This document shows positions 41,014 through 50,236 of a stretch of DNA of 50,236 nucleotides, one piece after another (the first letter of the stretch is position 1; each line of letters starts with the position of its first letter). The notes beneath the pieces were generated by a model, which had not been told where the DNA came from, ran no database searches, and saw only the letters and a list, made by a program, of their open reading frames with translations. This DNA is from Chitinophagales bacterium. GTDB lineage: Bacteria; Bacteroidota; Bacteroidia; Chitinophagales; Saprospiraceae. The stretch covers positions 1 to 50,236 of the forward strand of contig JAAFJN010000038.1 of assembly GCA_013298845.1 (NCBI GenBank), given 5' to 3'. The translations under genes and the position numbers were made by a program.

Positions 41014-42687
41014 ATGAACGTATTACTCACCACCCTCAACGCAAAATACATCCACATTAACCTGGCGATTCGGATGTTGTACGAACTCAACCGCGAACAG
41101 CACCCCGGTTTGAGGTGGAAAGAGTTTACCATCAAGGAAAACCGCGACGATATAGCGCGTTTTTGCGCCGATTTTGACATTGTGGCGTTTAGTTGCTACA
41201 TCTGGAACATTACCCAAACCCTCGACGCGGCAACGCGCATCAAAGCGCTGAACCCGGCGGTGAAAATCCTGCTGGGTGGCCCCGAAGTGAGTTACGATTG
41301 GCAAGAGGTGATTCAGCATCCGGCGGTGGATTACATTATCACCGGCGAAGGAGAAACGCCGTTTGGCCAATTCCTCCTCTCCTACCCTTTTGTGGGCGAA
41401 ATTAAAAACCTGGTGCGCAAAGAAAACGGCGAAGTCCATTACGCCGAACACGGAGCCACTTTTGATTTGCAGCAATACCGCGATATTTTGCCCTACCGCG
41501 AAGACCCGCCCGAAGAACTCTACAATAAGGTGGCCTACATCGAAACCTCGCGCGGATGCCCGTACAAATGCGAATTTTGCCTCGCCAGCCTCGATAATAA
41601 GGTCCGTTACCTGCCCAACGAAACTATTAAAGCCCATTTACTCCACCTGATGACCCACGGGCGGGTGATTAAATTCCTCGACCGCACCTTTAATATCAAG
41701 CGGGATTTTACGATTGATATTTTTAAATTTATCCTCGAACATTACCGCCCCGGCAACGTGTTTCAGTTTGAAATCACCGCCGATATTTTGCACCCCGATA
41801 TTATTCGTTTTATCCAGGAAAATGTCCCCAAAGGGCTGTTCCGTTTTGAAATTGGGATTCAAACGGTGAATCAAACGGCCAATTTGGAGGTGAGCCGCAA
41901 GCAAAATTTTGAAAAAACCAAAAACATCATTCTCCAATTGCAGGACAAGGTGGAAATGCACCTCGACCTGATTGTGGGCCTGCCGCTCGACTATTGGGCC
42001 GATATTAAATACAGTTTTGAAGAGGTATTTAAATTGTTCCCGCCGGAACTCCAATTGGGTTTTCTCAAATTTTTGAAAGGGACACCCGTGCGCGACAAAC
42101 ACGAACAACACGGTTTTGTTTTTGATCCTAACCCGCCCTACCAAATTATCGAAAGCAATTATTTGTCGAAAGACGAATTGCGCCGCATCGAAATTTTGGA
42201 ACACGCGTTGGAAATTTATTGGAACAAAAATCGCGCGCGCCACACCCTGCGTTACGTGACCGCCCAATACGGCATTTTTGATTTTTTAATGGCATTGGGC
42301 GAATATTTTGGTACCGACCACGATTACCACAAATACACGTTGGCCAATGTTTTTGACAAATTAGCCGGTTTTTGCGCCCAATACTACCCCGATGACCACA
42401 TTTTGCGCGAATGTGTAGCGTTGGATTATTTCCTGTATCACAAAATTCGCCCCCGGGTGCAATACTTCGAAGAGGTGGAACGCAGCGTAAAAAATACGAT
42501 CTTGCAACAAGGGAAATTTAACCACCATAAATTCCGACACGTGGTGCTTGCCTTACATTTTGATTATCAAACCTTTGCGCAGGAAGGCCGCATGGAACCC
42601 ACCGCCGCCGAATACCCCGTGGTGATTGAATATGACGGAGTGGCTGCGCCCAAAATTATTCCCGTGGCGGCATTGGTTGGTGTTTAA
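41014..42687 (+). CDS. B12-binding domain radical SAM protein (DUF4080 type)
   Basis: A 557-residue enzyme. The N-terminal about 130 residues form a cobalamin-binding Rossmann domain (VLLTTLNAKYIHINLAIRML, VKILLGGPEVSYDW, YIITGEGETPF). The radical SAM domain contains the [4Fe-4S] site RGCPYKCEFC with Cys182, Cys186 and Cys189, and later strands (FRFEIGIQTVN, HLDLIVGLP). The C-terminal part fits DUF4080. Such enzymes perform methylations or rearrangements using SAM and cobalamin; the substrate is unknown. The ATG at 41014 (MNVLLTT) is the family start; an in-frame TTG upstream lies in the previous gene. It ends 40 bp before the DUF2339 gene. Confidence 0.9.
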   Translation: MNVLLTTLNAKYIHINLAIRMLYELNREQHPGLRWKEFTIKENRDDIARFCADFDIVAFSCYIWNITQTLDAATRIKALNPAVKILLGGPEVSYDWQEVIQHPAVDYIITGEGETPFGQFLLSYPFVGEIKNLVRKENGEVHYAEHGATFDLQQYRDILPYREDPPEELYNKVAYIETSRGCPYKCEFCLASLDNKVRYLPNETIKAHLLHLMTHGRVIKFLDRTFNIKRDFTIDIFKFILEHYRPGNVFQFEITADILHPDIIRFIQENVPKGLFRFEIGIQTVNQTANLEVSRKQNFEKTKNIILQLQDKVEMHLDLIVGLPLDYWADIKYSFEEVFKLFPPELQLGFLKFLKGTPVRDKHEQHGFVFDPNPPYQIIESNYLSKDELRRIEILEHALEIYWNKNRARHTLRYVTAQYGIFDFLMALGEYFGTDHDYHKYTLANVFDKLAGFCAQYYPDDHILRECVALDYFLYHKIRPRVQYFEEVERSVKNTILQQGKFNHHKFRHVVLALHFDYQTFAQEGRMEPTAAEYPVVIEYDGVAAPKIIPVAALVGV

Positions 42688-42727
42688 AAATTTTTGTATA
42701 CCTTTCCGCCAATAAACGGATTTAACA

Positions 42728-45058
42728 ATGGAAAACACCCCAAAACAAATTGAGATACTGTTAAAAAAACTGGAAGAACTGCAATCCCGGCAGACGTTAC
42801 TGCAATGGGATATCAACCTCTTGGAAACCAATATCCGCCAGTTACAGGGCCGACTTGCCGAAGAAGAGGCCCCGGCGATCGAGCGACCGACGGAGGCAGT
42901 AAATTCCATTTTTGAAGCACCAGTGGTGGAAGAAAAAACCACTTCCGAAGTACCGGCTCCCGCTCCCCAAACGACCTCCATTTCAGAAGAAGTACCCTCA
43001 ACGCCCCCGCCTGTATTTGACCTGGAGCGGTTTATTGGCGAAAATGTCTCCAACAAAGTGGGGGCATTTATCACCGTTTTGGGCGTGGGAATTGGGGTAA
43101 AATACGCCATTGACAACAACCTGATCGGGCCATTAGGGCGCATTTTGCTGGGGTACGCCATCGGGCTGGGGATGTTGGTATTTTCGTACCGTTTCCGCCC
43201 GCTGTACAAAGATTTAAGCACCGTTTTATTAACCGGGGCCGTGTGTATTGCCTATTTTACCACGTACGCGGCGTACGATTATTACCACCTGATTCCTTTA
43301 CCCGTGGCGTTTTTTATGCTGTTGGCTATTATGGGATACACCATTGCGGAGGCGCTGGTGCTGGACCGGCAAATCATTGCCATTGGGGGTATGATCGGGG
43401 CGTATTGGATACCTACCGTATTAGGTGGCCCGGTGGGCACAACGGTGTTTACCCTTTCGTACATCGCGTTGATTAATCTGGGCATTTTGTACATCTCTTT
43501 CCGCAAACAATGGGAAATCATGCATTACCTGTCATTTGCCATTAGTTGGGGCAATATGATGGCATTGGGCAATGCGGTGAATCATGAGCGCGAAATGGAG
43601 ATATTCGCACTGGACATCACCTATTTTAGCACATTTATCGGGATGTATTCGGTGCGGCGGTGGTTACAAAACGTACCACACACGATCTTAGACAGTGCTT
43701 ATCTGATTTTGAATGGATTTGCGTTTACGGTCACCGGCATTAATTCATTGTCTTGGTACGTGGAGGGCCACGAAAACATTGCTCCCAAGATTTTTTTATT
43801 CGCCAATAGCCTGTTTTATTGGGGCTACGGCTACCTGTTGTTACGCCGGTTTGGGCAAGAACGGCCGTTTAGTCTGGTAAGCCGGGGAGCGGTTTTATAC
43901 CTGTTAATGGTAGCGGCTTTTCATTTGGACAATACATCGGAATGGATGGTATTTTTATCAGCAGTGATGGTGCTGAGTTTTGGCGTGGGCCGCTGGTACC
44001 GGTTGCGCGTTTACGAACAAATGATCCTGCCGTTGTTTCTTTTGGGAACGGTGGTGCTTATTGCCCTGTACAGCGAGGGTTACGCGACGGGTTATTTGCG
44101 CGATCAGGGAGCGCGCCAGTTTCCGGTGCTGCTCAACCGCTATTCGATGGCATTTGCGACGTTTTCGGCGGCATTATTGGCCATTTATCAAATGCTTATC
44201 CGCGTACGCCCCGAACCGGAAGTACAAAATCTTTCGATTGAAAGCCTGATCCCCAACGTTAATCAACTGGTGCTCATCGCCCTGGGGTGCATCTTATATT
44301 TTTACGGGCTGGGCGAAATATCGCATTATTACGACCAGCAATTTCGGGCAACCTACCAGGAAAGCCGTTATTTCGAAGATATTTTATCGTTTAAAGCGGT
44401 GAGTATCCTGAACTATACCATGCTTTTTGCAATGGTACTCAATATACTGGCCATTCGTACCCAAGCGGGACGATCCGCCCGTGAAGGACTGGCAATTCTG
44501 TCCATTTTGTCCATTATTGTTTTTTTAATGATGGGTTTATACACGCTTGGTCACCTGAAAAACTGCTATATCAACCCGCCGGACACCCTGTTTACCCGCA
44601 CGGGTTGGCATTTGGGCGTTCGGTATTTGTCCATTTCGATCCTGGGCATATTGTGTATCAGCCTTTGGAAAATCATTCGCCGCCCCAACGCACCGCGTTT
44701 GGTGGAATTAGACGCCATGTTGCCCTTGTTGATGCACGGCGTAGCGCTGTGGGTCGTGAGCAGCGAATTGGTGCATTGGATGGAAATCAACGGCATGGGC
44801 AGCCGCAGTTACAAAGTAGTGTTGAGTATTTTGTTTGGCTGCTGGTCGGTAATGCTCATTGTATTGGGCATACGGCAAAACTACCAGGCTTTCCGCGTGG
44901 GTGCCATTGTGTTGTTTGGAGTTACCCTGTTCAAATTATTCCTTTACGACCTGAGCCAACTCAGCACCATCTCCAAAACCATTGTGTTGATTTCGCTGGG
45001 TGTACTGCTACTACTGATTTCGTATTTGTACAACCGGTTTAAGGAGAAGTTTTTGTAA
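42728..45058 (+). CDS. DUF2339 polytopic membrane protein
   Basis: A 776-residue membrane protein. Residues about 5-45 form a coiled coil (KQIEILLKKLEELQSRQTLL), followed by a Pro/Glu-rich linker and then the DUF2339 core from about 100, which begins FDLERFIGENVSNKVGAFI and continues with about 20 hydrophobic helices (VLGVGIGVKYAIDNN, LLGYAIGLGMLVF, AIGGMIGAYWIPTV). DUF2339 proteins have no established function, though some are linked to cell-envelope maintenance. A near-match -7 box (TACCTTTC) lies about 25 bp upstream. The gene converges with the kelch T9SS gene, leaving 18 bp between stops. Confidence 0.88.
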   Translation: MENTPKQIEILLKKLEELQSRQTLLQWDINLLETNIRQLQGRLAEEEAPAIERPTEAVNSIFEAPVVEEKTTSEVPAPAPQTTSISEEVPSTPPPVFDLERFIGENVSNKVGAFITVLGVGIGVKYAIDNNLIGPLGRILLGYAIGLGMLVFSYRFRPLYKDLSTVLLTGAVCIAYFTTYAAYDYYHLIPLPVAFFMLLAIMGYTIAEALVLDRQIIAIGGMIGAYWIPTVLGGPVGTTVFTLSYIALINLGILYISFRKQWEIMHYLSFAISWGNMMALGNAVNHEREMEIFALDITYFSTFIGMYSVRRWLQNVPHTILDSAYLILNGFAFTVTGINSLSWYVEGHENIAPKIFLFANSLFYWGYGYLLLRRFGQERPFSLVSRGAVLYLLMVAAFHLDNTSEWMVFLSAVMVLSFGVGRWYRLRVYEQMILPLFLLGTVVLIALYSEGYATGYLRDQGARQFPVLLNRYSMAFATFSAALLAIYQMLIRVRPEPEVQNLSIESLIPNVNQLVLIALGCILYFYGLGEISHYYDQQFRATYQESRYFEDILSFKAVSILNYTMLFAMVLNILAIRTQAGRSAREGLAILSILSIIVFLMMGLYTLGHLKNCYINPPDTLFTRTGWHLGVRYLSISILGILCISLWKIIRRPNAPRLVELDAMLPLLMHGVALWVVSSELVHWMEINGMGSRSYKVVLSILFGCWSVMLIVLGIRQNYQAFRVGAIVLFGVTLFKLFLYDLSQLSTISKTIVLISLGVLLLLISYLYNRFKEKFL

Positions 45059-45076
45059 TTATTCAACCACCTTGTT

Positions 45077-46297
45077 TTATATCTTTACAAACCGGAGGGT
45101 TTGGGTAGATTGATCGTTGGTGAGTTGCAACAAATAGGAACCTTCTTTTAAAAAATCCATATGAATAATGTTGGATTGAGTCGTACCGGAATGGCAATGT
45201 TTGCCATCTGGCGTCCAGATTTCGTACCGGACAGGTTCGTTCGTCACCTGTTCTGATACTGGCAGGTTCAACCGGATGTGATCCGTTATTGGGTTGGGGC
45301 TGATGGAGATGCTTGTGCCTTCGGGTACATCGGTCGTGGATGAAATGGGCGCAAATTGGTACGACCACAGATCTCTTTTATCAACATAATTAAAGGTGCT
45401 GCCCGCAACCGAATATACGGTGTTGTTCACAACAAAAGTACCGGGTGCCCAGCGACTACCGCCGGGTGCCGAGGTAAGTTGCAACCAAGTATCGTCGGCT
45501 GGTGAATACTCCCAAAACTCACCGTCTTCCATTAGCGCGTGATCTTCGCCTTCTCCGTGTAAAATATAACCCTTACCATTGTACGTAAACTGGGTTCCGG
45601 CCACCCTGGCTTCCCCGGGAAAATCATTTAGACCCGTCCATGTGCCGTTTTCGGTATCGTATTTGTACAAATCTTTGTAAACGACCCAGTCATCCACGAC
45701 GGCATTCCCGTGCCCCATTCCTACGTATATATTTTTTCCAATGGAAAAATAATAAGGATGGTGCCGGTCGTGCGAGGGAAAATCGGGTAATTCCTCCCAA
45801 GTATCCGTTGCAATATCGTAAGCCCAGAAATCATTCAGGTTGCCAAGATTAAGATTATCGCCCAAGCCTACGTAAATTTTACCACCGGACTCCGCAAAAG
45901 CAGGATGCCGCCGGCCCGGACAGGGACAAGGGGTCAATTCTTCCCAAGTACCCGTTGCCGGATCGTAACGCCACAAATCATTATAATCAAAATCGCCAAC
46001 TCCAAAGCCAACATACCCCTTTCCGTCGTACGCAGTACCGTAGGCATACCCCCTTCGGTCTCCCGGAAAATCGGTAAGTACCTGCCATTGATTGGTTTGG
46101 GTATTATATCGCAGGAAATCGTTGGAAAAACCAAATGCAGTGTTGCCCGTTACCACATAGCCAAATTCGCCAATGGCAAAGGTAACGGGGTGATTTCGGG
46201 CGGGTATAGTCAGCGGCATGGAGGCTTTTTGAACCCATTGCTGACCATAAATTTGGGTACTAAACAAAAAAATGATAACAAAATAAACGAGACGCAT
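45077..46297 (-). CDS. Kelch-repeat protein with T9SS type A sorting domain
   Basis: A 406-residue secreted protein. Residues 1-19 are a signal peptide ending IYGQQ. Five to six kelch repeats cover about 20-320 (FLRYNTQTNQWQVLTDFPG, LWRYDPATGTWEELTPCP, FWAYDIATDTWEELPDFP, LYKYDTENGTWTGLNDFPG, FWEYSPADDTWLQLTSAP), forming a propeller. The tail ISISPNPITDHIRLNLP...YLLQLTNDQSTQTLRFVKI is a T9SS type A sorting domain. Role is unknown; such propellers usually bind other macromolecules. The 77 bp upstream contain a near -7 box on the minus strand. Confidence 0.88.
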   Translation of the reverse strand: MRLVYFVIIFLFSTQIYGQQWVQKASMPLTIPARNHPVTFAIGEFGYVVTGNTAFGFSNDFLRYNTQTNQWQVLTDFPGDRRGYAYGTAYDGKGYVGFGVGDFDYNDLWRYDPATGTWEELTPCPCPGRRHPAFAESGGKIYVGLGDNLNLGNLNDFWAYDIATDTWEELPDFPSHDRHHPYYFSIGKNIYVGMGHGNAVVDDWVVYKDLYKYDTENGTWTGLNDFPGEARVAGTQFTYNGKGYILHGEGEDHALMEDGEFWEYSPADDTWLQLTSAPGGSRWAPGTFVVNNTVYSVAGSTFNYVDKRDLWSYQFAPISSTTDVPEGTSISISPNPITDHIRLNLPVSEQVTNEPVRYEIWTPDGKHCHSGTTQSNIIHMDFLKEGSYLLQLTNDQSTQTLRFVKI

Positions 46298-46374
46298 AGT
46301 AAATTTTTGTGTTTGTTTTTAAAAAAGGAGGAACTGTACAAAAAAACGGAAGAAAGGATATACTGTACCAAAAA

Positions 46375-47466
46375 CTACCCACCCCGCACCGCGCTCACAT
46401 TATCCGCCGTCAAATCCAATTGCAGACGGGTTCGGTACCATTTTCCTTCTTCCACCATATCCAATTGGTGCTCATTGGGGTAAATGAGTTCCAACTGGCG
46501 TTTTTCGTTGCGAATCCCGATACCACTCGCATTGGGATCTTTCACGGCGCGGATACCATCGGCATCGAAGGTATTTTCCACCCTGAAATCGAGGATATTG
46601 TCGCGCAATTTAAGGCTGATCCGAATTTCGGCGGCATCCGTGGAGGAGTGTGCGCCGTGTTTAAAACTATTTTCCACGAAAGGCAACAGCAACAACGGCG
46701 CAATTAAAGTGCCCGGATTGTCCAAATCTTCTTCGTACGTTACCGTGAGGCGGTTATTGTAACGGAGTTTTTCCAGTTCGATGTAATCGCGAATAACTTT
46801 GGACTCGCCGCTTACCTGAATCCGTGGCACGCGGCAATCATAGAGCATAAAGCGCATGATTTTCGACAACATCAGGATGGCATCGGGGGTACGGTCGTTC
46901 TTTTTACGCGCCAGGCCGTAGAGGTTATTCAGCGTATTAAACAAAAAGTGCGGGTTGGTTTGCGCGCGCAAAAAATCCAACTCAGCGCTCAGTTTTTCGC
47001 GAACAAGGGCTTTTTCGTGTTCAATTTTTTGGTAATTGAGTTTAATCATTTTGATGGATAACGCCGCCGAAGTGGTGATAAACACGTCAAAATAAGCAAA
47101 TAACTGCAATTCCGGGTTGTAAAACTGGGGAGGAATTTGGGGGAAAAAGTTGGGCAGATAAATATACCCTTCCACGGCGCGATAAATCAAGCCGGTGACG
47201 ATATACGAAACAAATACCCCGATGACCAATTCGGGAATTTTACTGTTTTCCAAAAAGGTGGGCAACAGGAAATAAAAAATAAAGTACACCAGCATCATTT
47301 TGACGGGTGACAAAACCAATTCCTGCGTAATTGCCTGCCAGAAATACACGTAAATAGTAAGGCCCTGTAACAGGCATGCGAAGGTCGCGTTGAGCGGGAT
47401 ATAGACGCTCCAAAAAAGAACATGGTAGCCAATCCTTTTCCAGTCTGTTGGTTTTACTCTTGCCAT
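46375..47466 (-). CDS. LytS/YehU-type sensor histidine kinase
   Basis: A 363-residue membrane kinase with about four hydrophobic segments (about 15-40, 54-70, 80-98, 122-142) and a His_kinase domain. NPHFLFNTLN at 171-180 holds His173; FVENSFKHG is the N-box and SGIGIRNEKRQLEL the glycine loop. No LytTR regulator is nearby. Its start overlaps the end of the GH31 gene by 13 bases, so it is translated from the same transcript and may respond to glycan availability or envelope state. It is the second orphan kinase of this class in the window. Confidence 0.9.
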   Translation of the reverse strand: MARVKPTDWKRIGYHVLFWSVYIPLNATFACLLQGLTIYVYFWQAITQELVLSPVKMMLVYFIFYFLLPTFLENSKIPELVIGVFVSYIVTGLIYRAVEGYIYLPNFFPQIPPQFYNPELQLFAYFDVFITTSAALSIKMIKLNYQKIEHEKALVREKLSAELDFLRAQTNPHFLFNTLNNLYGLARKKNDRTPDAILMLSKIMRFMLYDCRVPRIQVSGESKVIRDYIELEKLRYNNRLTVTYEEDLDNPGTLIAPLLLLPFVENSFKHGAHSSTDAAEIRISLKLRDNILDFRVENTFDADGIRAVKDPNASGIGIRNEKRQLELIYPNEHQLDMVEEGKWYRTRLQLDLTADNVSAVRGG

Positions 47467-50030
47467 TGGATGGTGTTAAAGTCTGAATCGGTTGTGATTG
47501 TATATAGCGATTTGTCGCGCAAACGGATTTCTTTTATAGGCATGTCAATGCCGTCCACGGTACAATGTTTTGCAAATGTAGGAAACCCTATTAAATATAT
47601 CTTTATTTTTCTGCTAATTGGCGACCAACCTCCATTTTTTACCCAATTTAGGGTATATTTCATGCCATCACCCTCCGTTTCGAACCGGTGCAAAAGATAC
47701 CGTTCACTGTCGTAACCATACCCTTCACCTTCATCTTCGTACCACTCCGTCGATTCTTTGCCATTTTTATAATAGCAATACAGGGTAATTTCTTCCACCG
47801 GAGCGGCCGTGTGTTGGCGCACCGGAAAAGTGACAAAAACAGCCCCTTCGCGCACAAAAAACGGAATTTGATCGAGGGTAATATTGACAAATACTTCGCC
47901 GCTTTGTTGCTGGCCCGTCCAGAAATAGTACCAGTTGCCCTGGGGCAAATACACCATTTGGCGCTGCACTTTGGCCGCCACCACGGGGCTGACCAACACA
48001 TGCTGGCCGAACATAAAATCGCGGTCCTGATCCCACAACTTTTGGTCTTTTTCGTCTTCAAATGCCACGTGCCGGAGGATCGGAATACCTTTGGTTTTGA
48101 GATGATAAAAAGCCGTATAAATCAGCGGCAACAAACAATAGCGCAATTCGATGGCGGTGCGGGCAATTTGCGTCCATTTTTCGCCGTACGACCACGGTTC
48201 CTGGCCGTCTTGCGGCGGCACCGGGGCTTCGTTTTTATCGGTGTCTTCGGCTTCGTTGAGTTCAATGGCATCACCGGCGCTGTGGTTGCCCATCGAGTGG
48301 GTGCGCATGAGGGGATGAAATACCGACAACTGCAACCAACGGGTGTACAATTCGCCATCGGGTTCACCGGCAAACCCACCGATGTCCGTTCCGCAAAACG
48401 AAAACCCGGAAATGGCGAGGCGCTGGCACTGAATATTCGCCAGTTGCAAATGTTCCCAATTGGAAAAATTATCGCCGGTCCACATCGCCGAAAACCGCTG
48501 CCCGCCCGAATACGTGGCGCGCGCCAACAGGAACGGCCGTTTTTCAGGTTGTAGTTTTTGGAAACCTTCGTACGAAGCACGGGTCATTTGCTGGCCGTAT
48601 ACGTTGTGGGCCTTGCGGTGGCTGCACGGCGCACCGTCGTAGTGGTGCATGACGTTATCTGGCAAGGTTTTGTTATTGACATAAAATACCGCCGGTTCGT
48701 TCATGTCGTTCCAAAAACCACTCACGCCCATGTCGTTGTACAATTCGCGGTAACATTCGCCCCACCAGTCCCGCACTTCCGGGTTGGTAAAATCCGGGAA
48801 TGCGCAGAAACCGGGCCAAACCGGGCCTTTGGCAACCGCGCCATCGGCTGTTTTTACAAAATAACCTTTTTCCAAACCTTCTTTGTAAAAATGGTATTCG
48901 TTGTTTTCTTTTAACCCCGGATCAATCATCACCACCGTGTGAAAGTCCATTTTTTTCAAATCCTCGATCATGCGCGCCGGTTGCGGAAAATAGCGGTGGT
49001 TCCAGGTAAAACACTGGTAACGGTCCATGTAATCAATGTCCAAATAAAGGGCATCGCAGGGGATATTGAGCCGCCGGAAAGTTTCGGCGATCATTTTAAC
49101 GTTCGATTCGGGGAAATAACTCCAGCGGCACTGGTGGTACCCCAAGGCCCACATGGGCGGTAGTTCGTGGGTACCGGTGAGTTTGTGGTACTGCACCGCC
49201 ACGTCGAGCAGACGAGGGCCTTGAATAAAATAATAATTCAATTCGCCCCCATCGGCAGAAAAAGTCATTTCGCCCGCGTCTTTGGAGTCAAAATCGGCGC
49301 GGGTGCGGAAGGTATTATCGAGGAAAACACCGTGCGCAAGGCCATTTTGCACCACGTAAAAAAACGGAATAGCGCGGTACAAGGGATCAGTTTTATCACC
49401 AAAACCAAAAGAATCGGTACACCAGTTTTCAAAAGTACGCCCGTGCAAATTGGCGCCGGGGCTGGTTTTATCCCCAAAACCGTAGAACAAGGTTTTGCGC
49501 TGGCAGGTTTTGCTCAATCCCACGTGGTTCCAGCCCTGCATGATGGTGCGGCGGGCGCTGTACCCCTGCGCGTCTTCGTGGATAAGTTGGTCTTCGGCGT
49601 CGAAAATGCGCACTTTCATGCCCGCTTTGGCAATCACCACTTGCAGGTTTTCGGTGGTTAAGGTGTATTCGTGGGCCGATTCACTCAATGTAGCGGTTAT
49701 TTTTTCCGGTTGAAAAGCCGGATCAATGGCATAGGAGAAATCGCGCTCCCAGGTACCGTCCACCGAATACCGAAACCGAATAATATGCGAAGTGAGGATA
49801 TGCACCCGAAGCGCAATGCCGTTGGCGCAGGAAAACTGGTAGGCACCGGCCGTCCAGCGCACCGACTGAATTTCGTCGGGGCGGCGCCATTCAAAAACGT
49901 CTTCGTGGCGTTTGCTGATGTTAATATCGGCAAAATCAATCGAAGTGGGTTCGGGGGGCGTTATTTCGGCGGGTACTGGTTCGGTGTGTGCCTTAGGTTT
50001 GTTCTTTTTAGATTCCGGTTTTTGCTGCAT
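47454..50030 (-). CDS. Glycoside hydrolase family 31 alpha-glucosidase
   Basis: An 858-residue GH31 enzyme that releases alpha-linked glucose (or related sugars). There is no clear signal peptide: the N terminus is charged (MQQKPESKKNKPKAH), suggesting a cytoplasmic location. A galactose-mutarotase-like N-terminal domain precedes the (beta/alpha)8 barrel. GFWNDMNEPAVF contains the nucleophile Asp442, and MWTGDNFSNW holds the general acid/base, Asp520. WALGYHQCRWSYF and ISGFSFCGTDIGGF are further family landmarks. A C-terminal beta domain follows. It is the first gene of a leftward pair with the LytS-type kinase, which overlaps its end by 13 bases. Confidence 0.93.
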   Translation of the reverse strand: MQQKPESKKNKPKAHTEPVPAEITPPEPTSIDFADINISKRHEDVFEWRRPDEIQSVRWTAGAYQFSCANGIALRVHILTSHIIRFRYSVDGTWERDFSYAIDPAFQPEKITATLSESAHEYTLTTENLQVVIAKAGMKVRIFDAEDQLIHEDAQGYSARRTIMQGWNHVGLSKTCQRKTLFYGFGDKTSPGANLHGRTFENWCTDSFGFGDKTDPLYRAIPFFYVVQNGLAHGVFLDNTFRTRADFDSKDAGEMTFSADGGELNYYFIQGPRLLDVAVQYHKLTGTHELPPMWALGYHQCRWSYFPESNVKMIAETFRRLNIPCDALYLDIDYMDRYQCFTWNHRYFPQPARMIEDLKKMDFHTVVMIDPGLKENNEYHFYKEGLEKGYFVKTADGAVAKGPVWPGFCAFPDFTNPEVRDWWGECYRELYNDMGVSGFWNDMNEPAVFYVNNKTLPDNVMHHYDGAPCSHRKAHNVYGQQMTRASYEGFQKLQPEKRPFLLARATYSGGQRFSAMWTGDNFSNWEHLQLANIQCQRLAISGFSFCGTDIGGFAGEPDGELYTRWLQLSVFHPLMRTHSMGNHSAGDAIELNEAEDTDKNEAPVPPQDGQEPWSYGEKWTQIARTAIELRYCLLPLIYTAFYHLKTKGIPILRHVAFEDEKDQKLWDQDRDFMFGQHVLVSPVVAAKVQRQMVYLPQGNWYYFWTGQQQSGEVFVNITLDQIPFFVREGAVFVTFPVRQHTAAPVEEITLYCYYKNGKESTEWYEDEGEGYGYDSERYLLHRFETEGDGMKYTLNWVKNGGWSPISRKIKIYLIGFPTFAKHCTVDGIDMPIKEIRLRDKSLYTITTDSDFNTIQWQE

Positions 50031-50084
50031 GGCGCAAAATTGAGGAATTTTTTTGGAATGACGTTGACGAACTTACCACATTTT

Positions 50085-50124
50085 GAACATCGAACACCGA
50101 ACATCGAACCGTCGAACACCGAAG
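50085..50124. repeat. 7-bp tandem repeat, GAACAYC
   Basis: Five consecutive units of GAACATC, GAACACC, GAACATC, GAACCGTC and GAACACC lie upstream of the GH31 gene. The remaining bases to 50236 show no gene, tRNA or clear promoter that I can support. Similar simple repeats are common in Bacteroidota intergenic DNA. Confidence 0.7.
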
Positions 50125-50236
50125 TAATATTTAATTGAATAAAGTAAAAATACGTCTTAGAGCGCTATCGGGCATTATCCCGTGTTTAGAGCATATACTA
50201 TATACGTGCATGGCTGTATAGCAACCTGACACTTGA

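Noticed and set aside
50125-50236. Possible tRNA or insertion-sequence end at the right edge
   Set aside because: I could not fold a cloverleaf, and no inverted repeat or transposase start is visible.

Overview
The window looks like a chromosomal segment of a Bacteroidota bacterium, most likely of the Saprospiria (Lewinella/Haliscomenobacter-like) group. The evidence is indirect but consistent. Several large secreted proteins end in type IX secretion (T9SS) type A sorting domains, many start regions carry the Bacteroidota -7 promoter box TAnnTTTG instead of a Shine-Dalgarno site, and the families present (NspC, LytS-type kinases, BNR/VPS10 and kelch propellers, DUF2339, GlnS) are typical of that phylum. 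No rRNA, tRNA, prophage or complete insertion sequence was seen. Coding density is high.

Layout. 1-1336: partial choice-of-anchor B (LVIVD) surface protein, cut by the window edge. 1438-6007: a glutamate-cysteine-ligase-like/CBS fusion, an AlkA-type DNA glycosylase, an M48 peptidase and a polyprenyl diphosphate synthase. 6021-9334: carboxynorspermidine decarboxylase and a three-gene signalling unit (membrane protein, histidine kinase, NarL-type regulator). 9407-13294: small exported protein, GH43-like enzyme, T9SS protein. 13295-13905: a gene-free stretch with an unusual 52-bp tandem array of palindromes. 13906-15597: exported helical protein plus LytS-type kinase. 15750-22204: two divergent, paralogous ~1050-residue T9SS propeller proteins sharing a 152-bp promoter region. 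22285-24848: nitroreductase and RecQ, followed by a repeat-rich gap. 25220-30276: leftward unit of BNR/VPS10 propeller protein, glycosyltransferase 2, thioredoxin-like lipoprotein and RecX. 30450-32566: TerC, GNAT acetyltransferase and a lipoprotein in one leftward unit. 32775-32942: a 55-residue membrane protein. 33026-34788: a two-gene AAA ATPase/TOPRIM (DUF3226) pair, the best candidate for a defence system. 34810-36480: GlnS. 36595-45058: rightward run with a small membrane protein, lipase-like lipoprotein, GluRS-like protein, RNase D, a NicO-like transporter, a B12-binding radical SAM protein and DUF2339 protein. 45077-50030: leftward kelch T9SS protein, then GH31 alpha-glucosidase overlapping a second LytS-type kinase.

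How it fits together. Most genes are housekeeping or cell-envelope functions: DNA repair (AlkA, RecQ, RecX), RNA metabolism (GlnS, GluRS-like, RNase D), glycan turnover (GH31, GH43) and secreted propellers. The clearest accessory item is the ATPase/TOPRIM pair, inserted between glnS and a bidirectional terminator. The clearest unexplained DNA structure is the palindrome array at 13650-13865.
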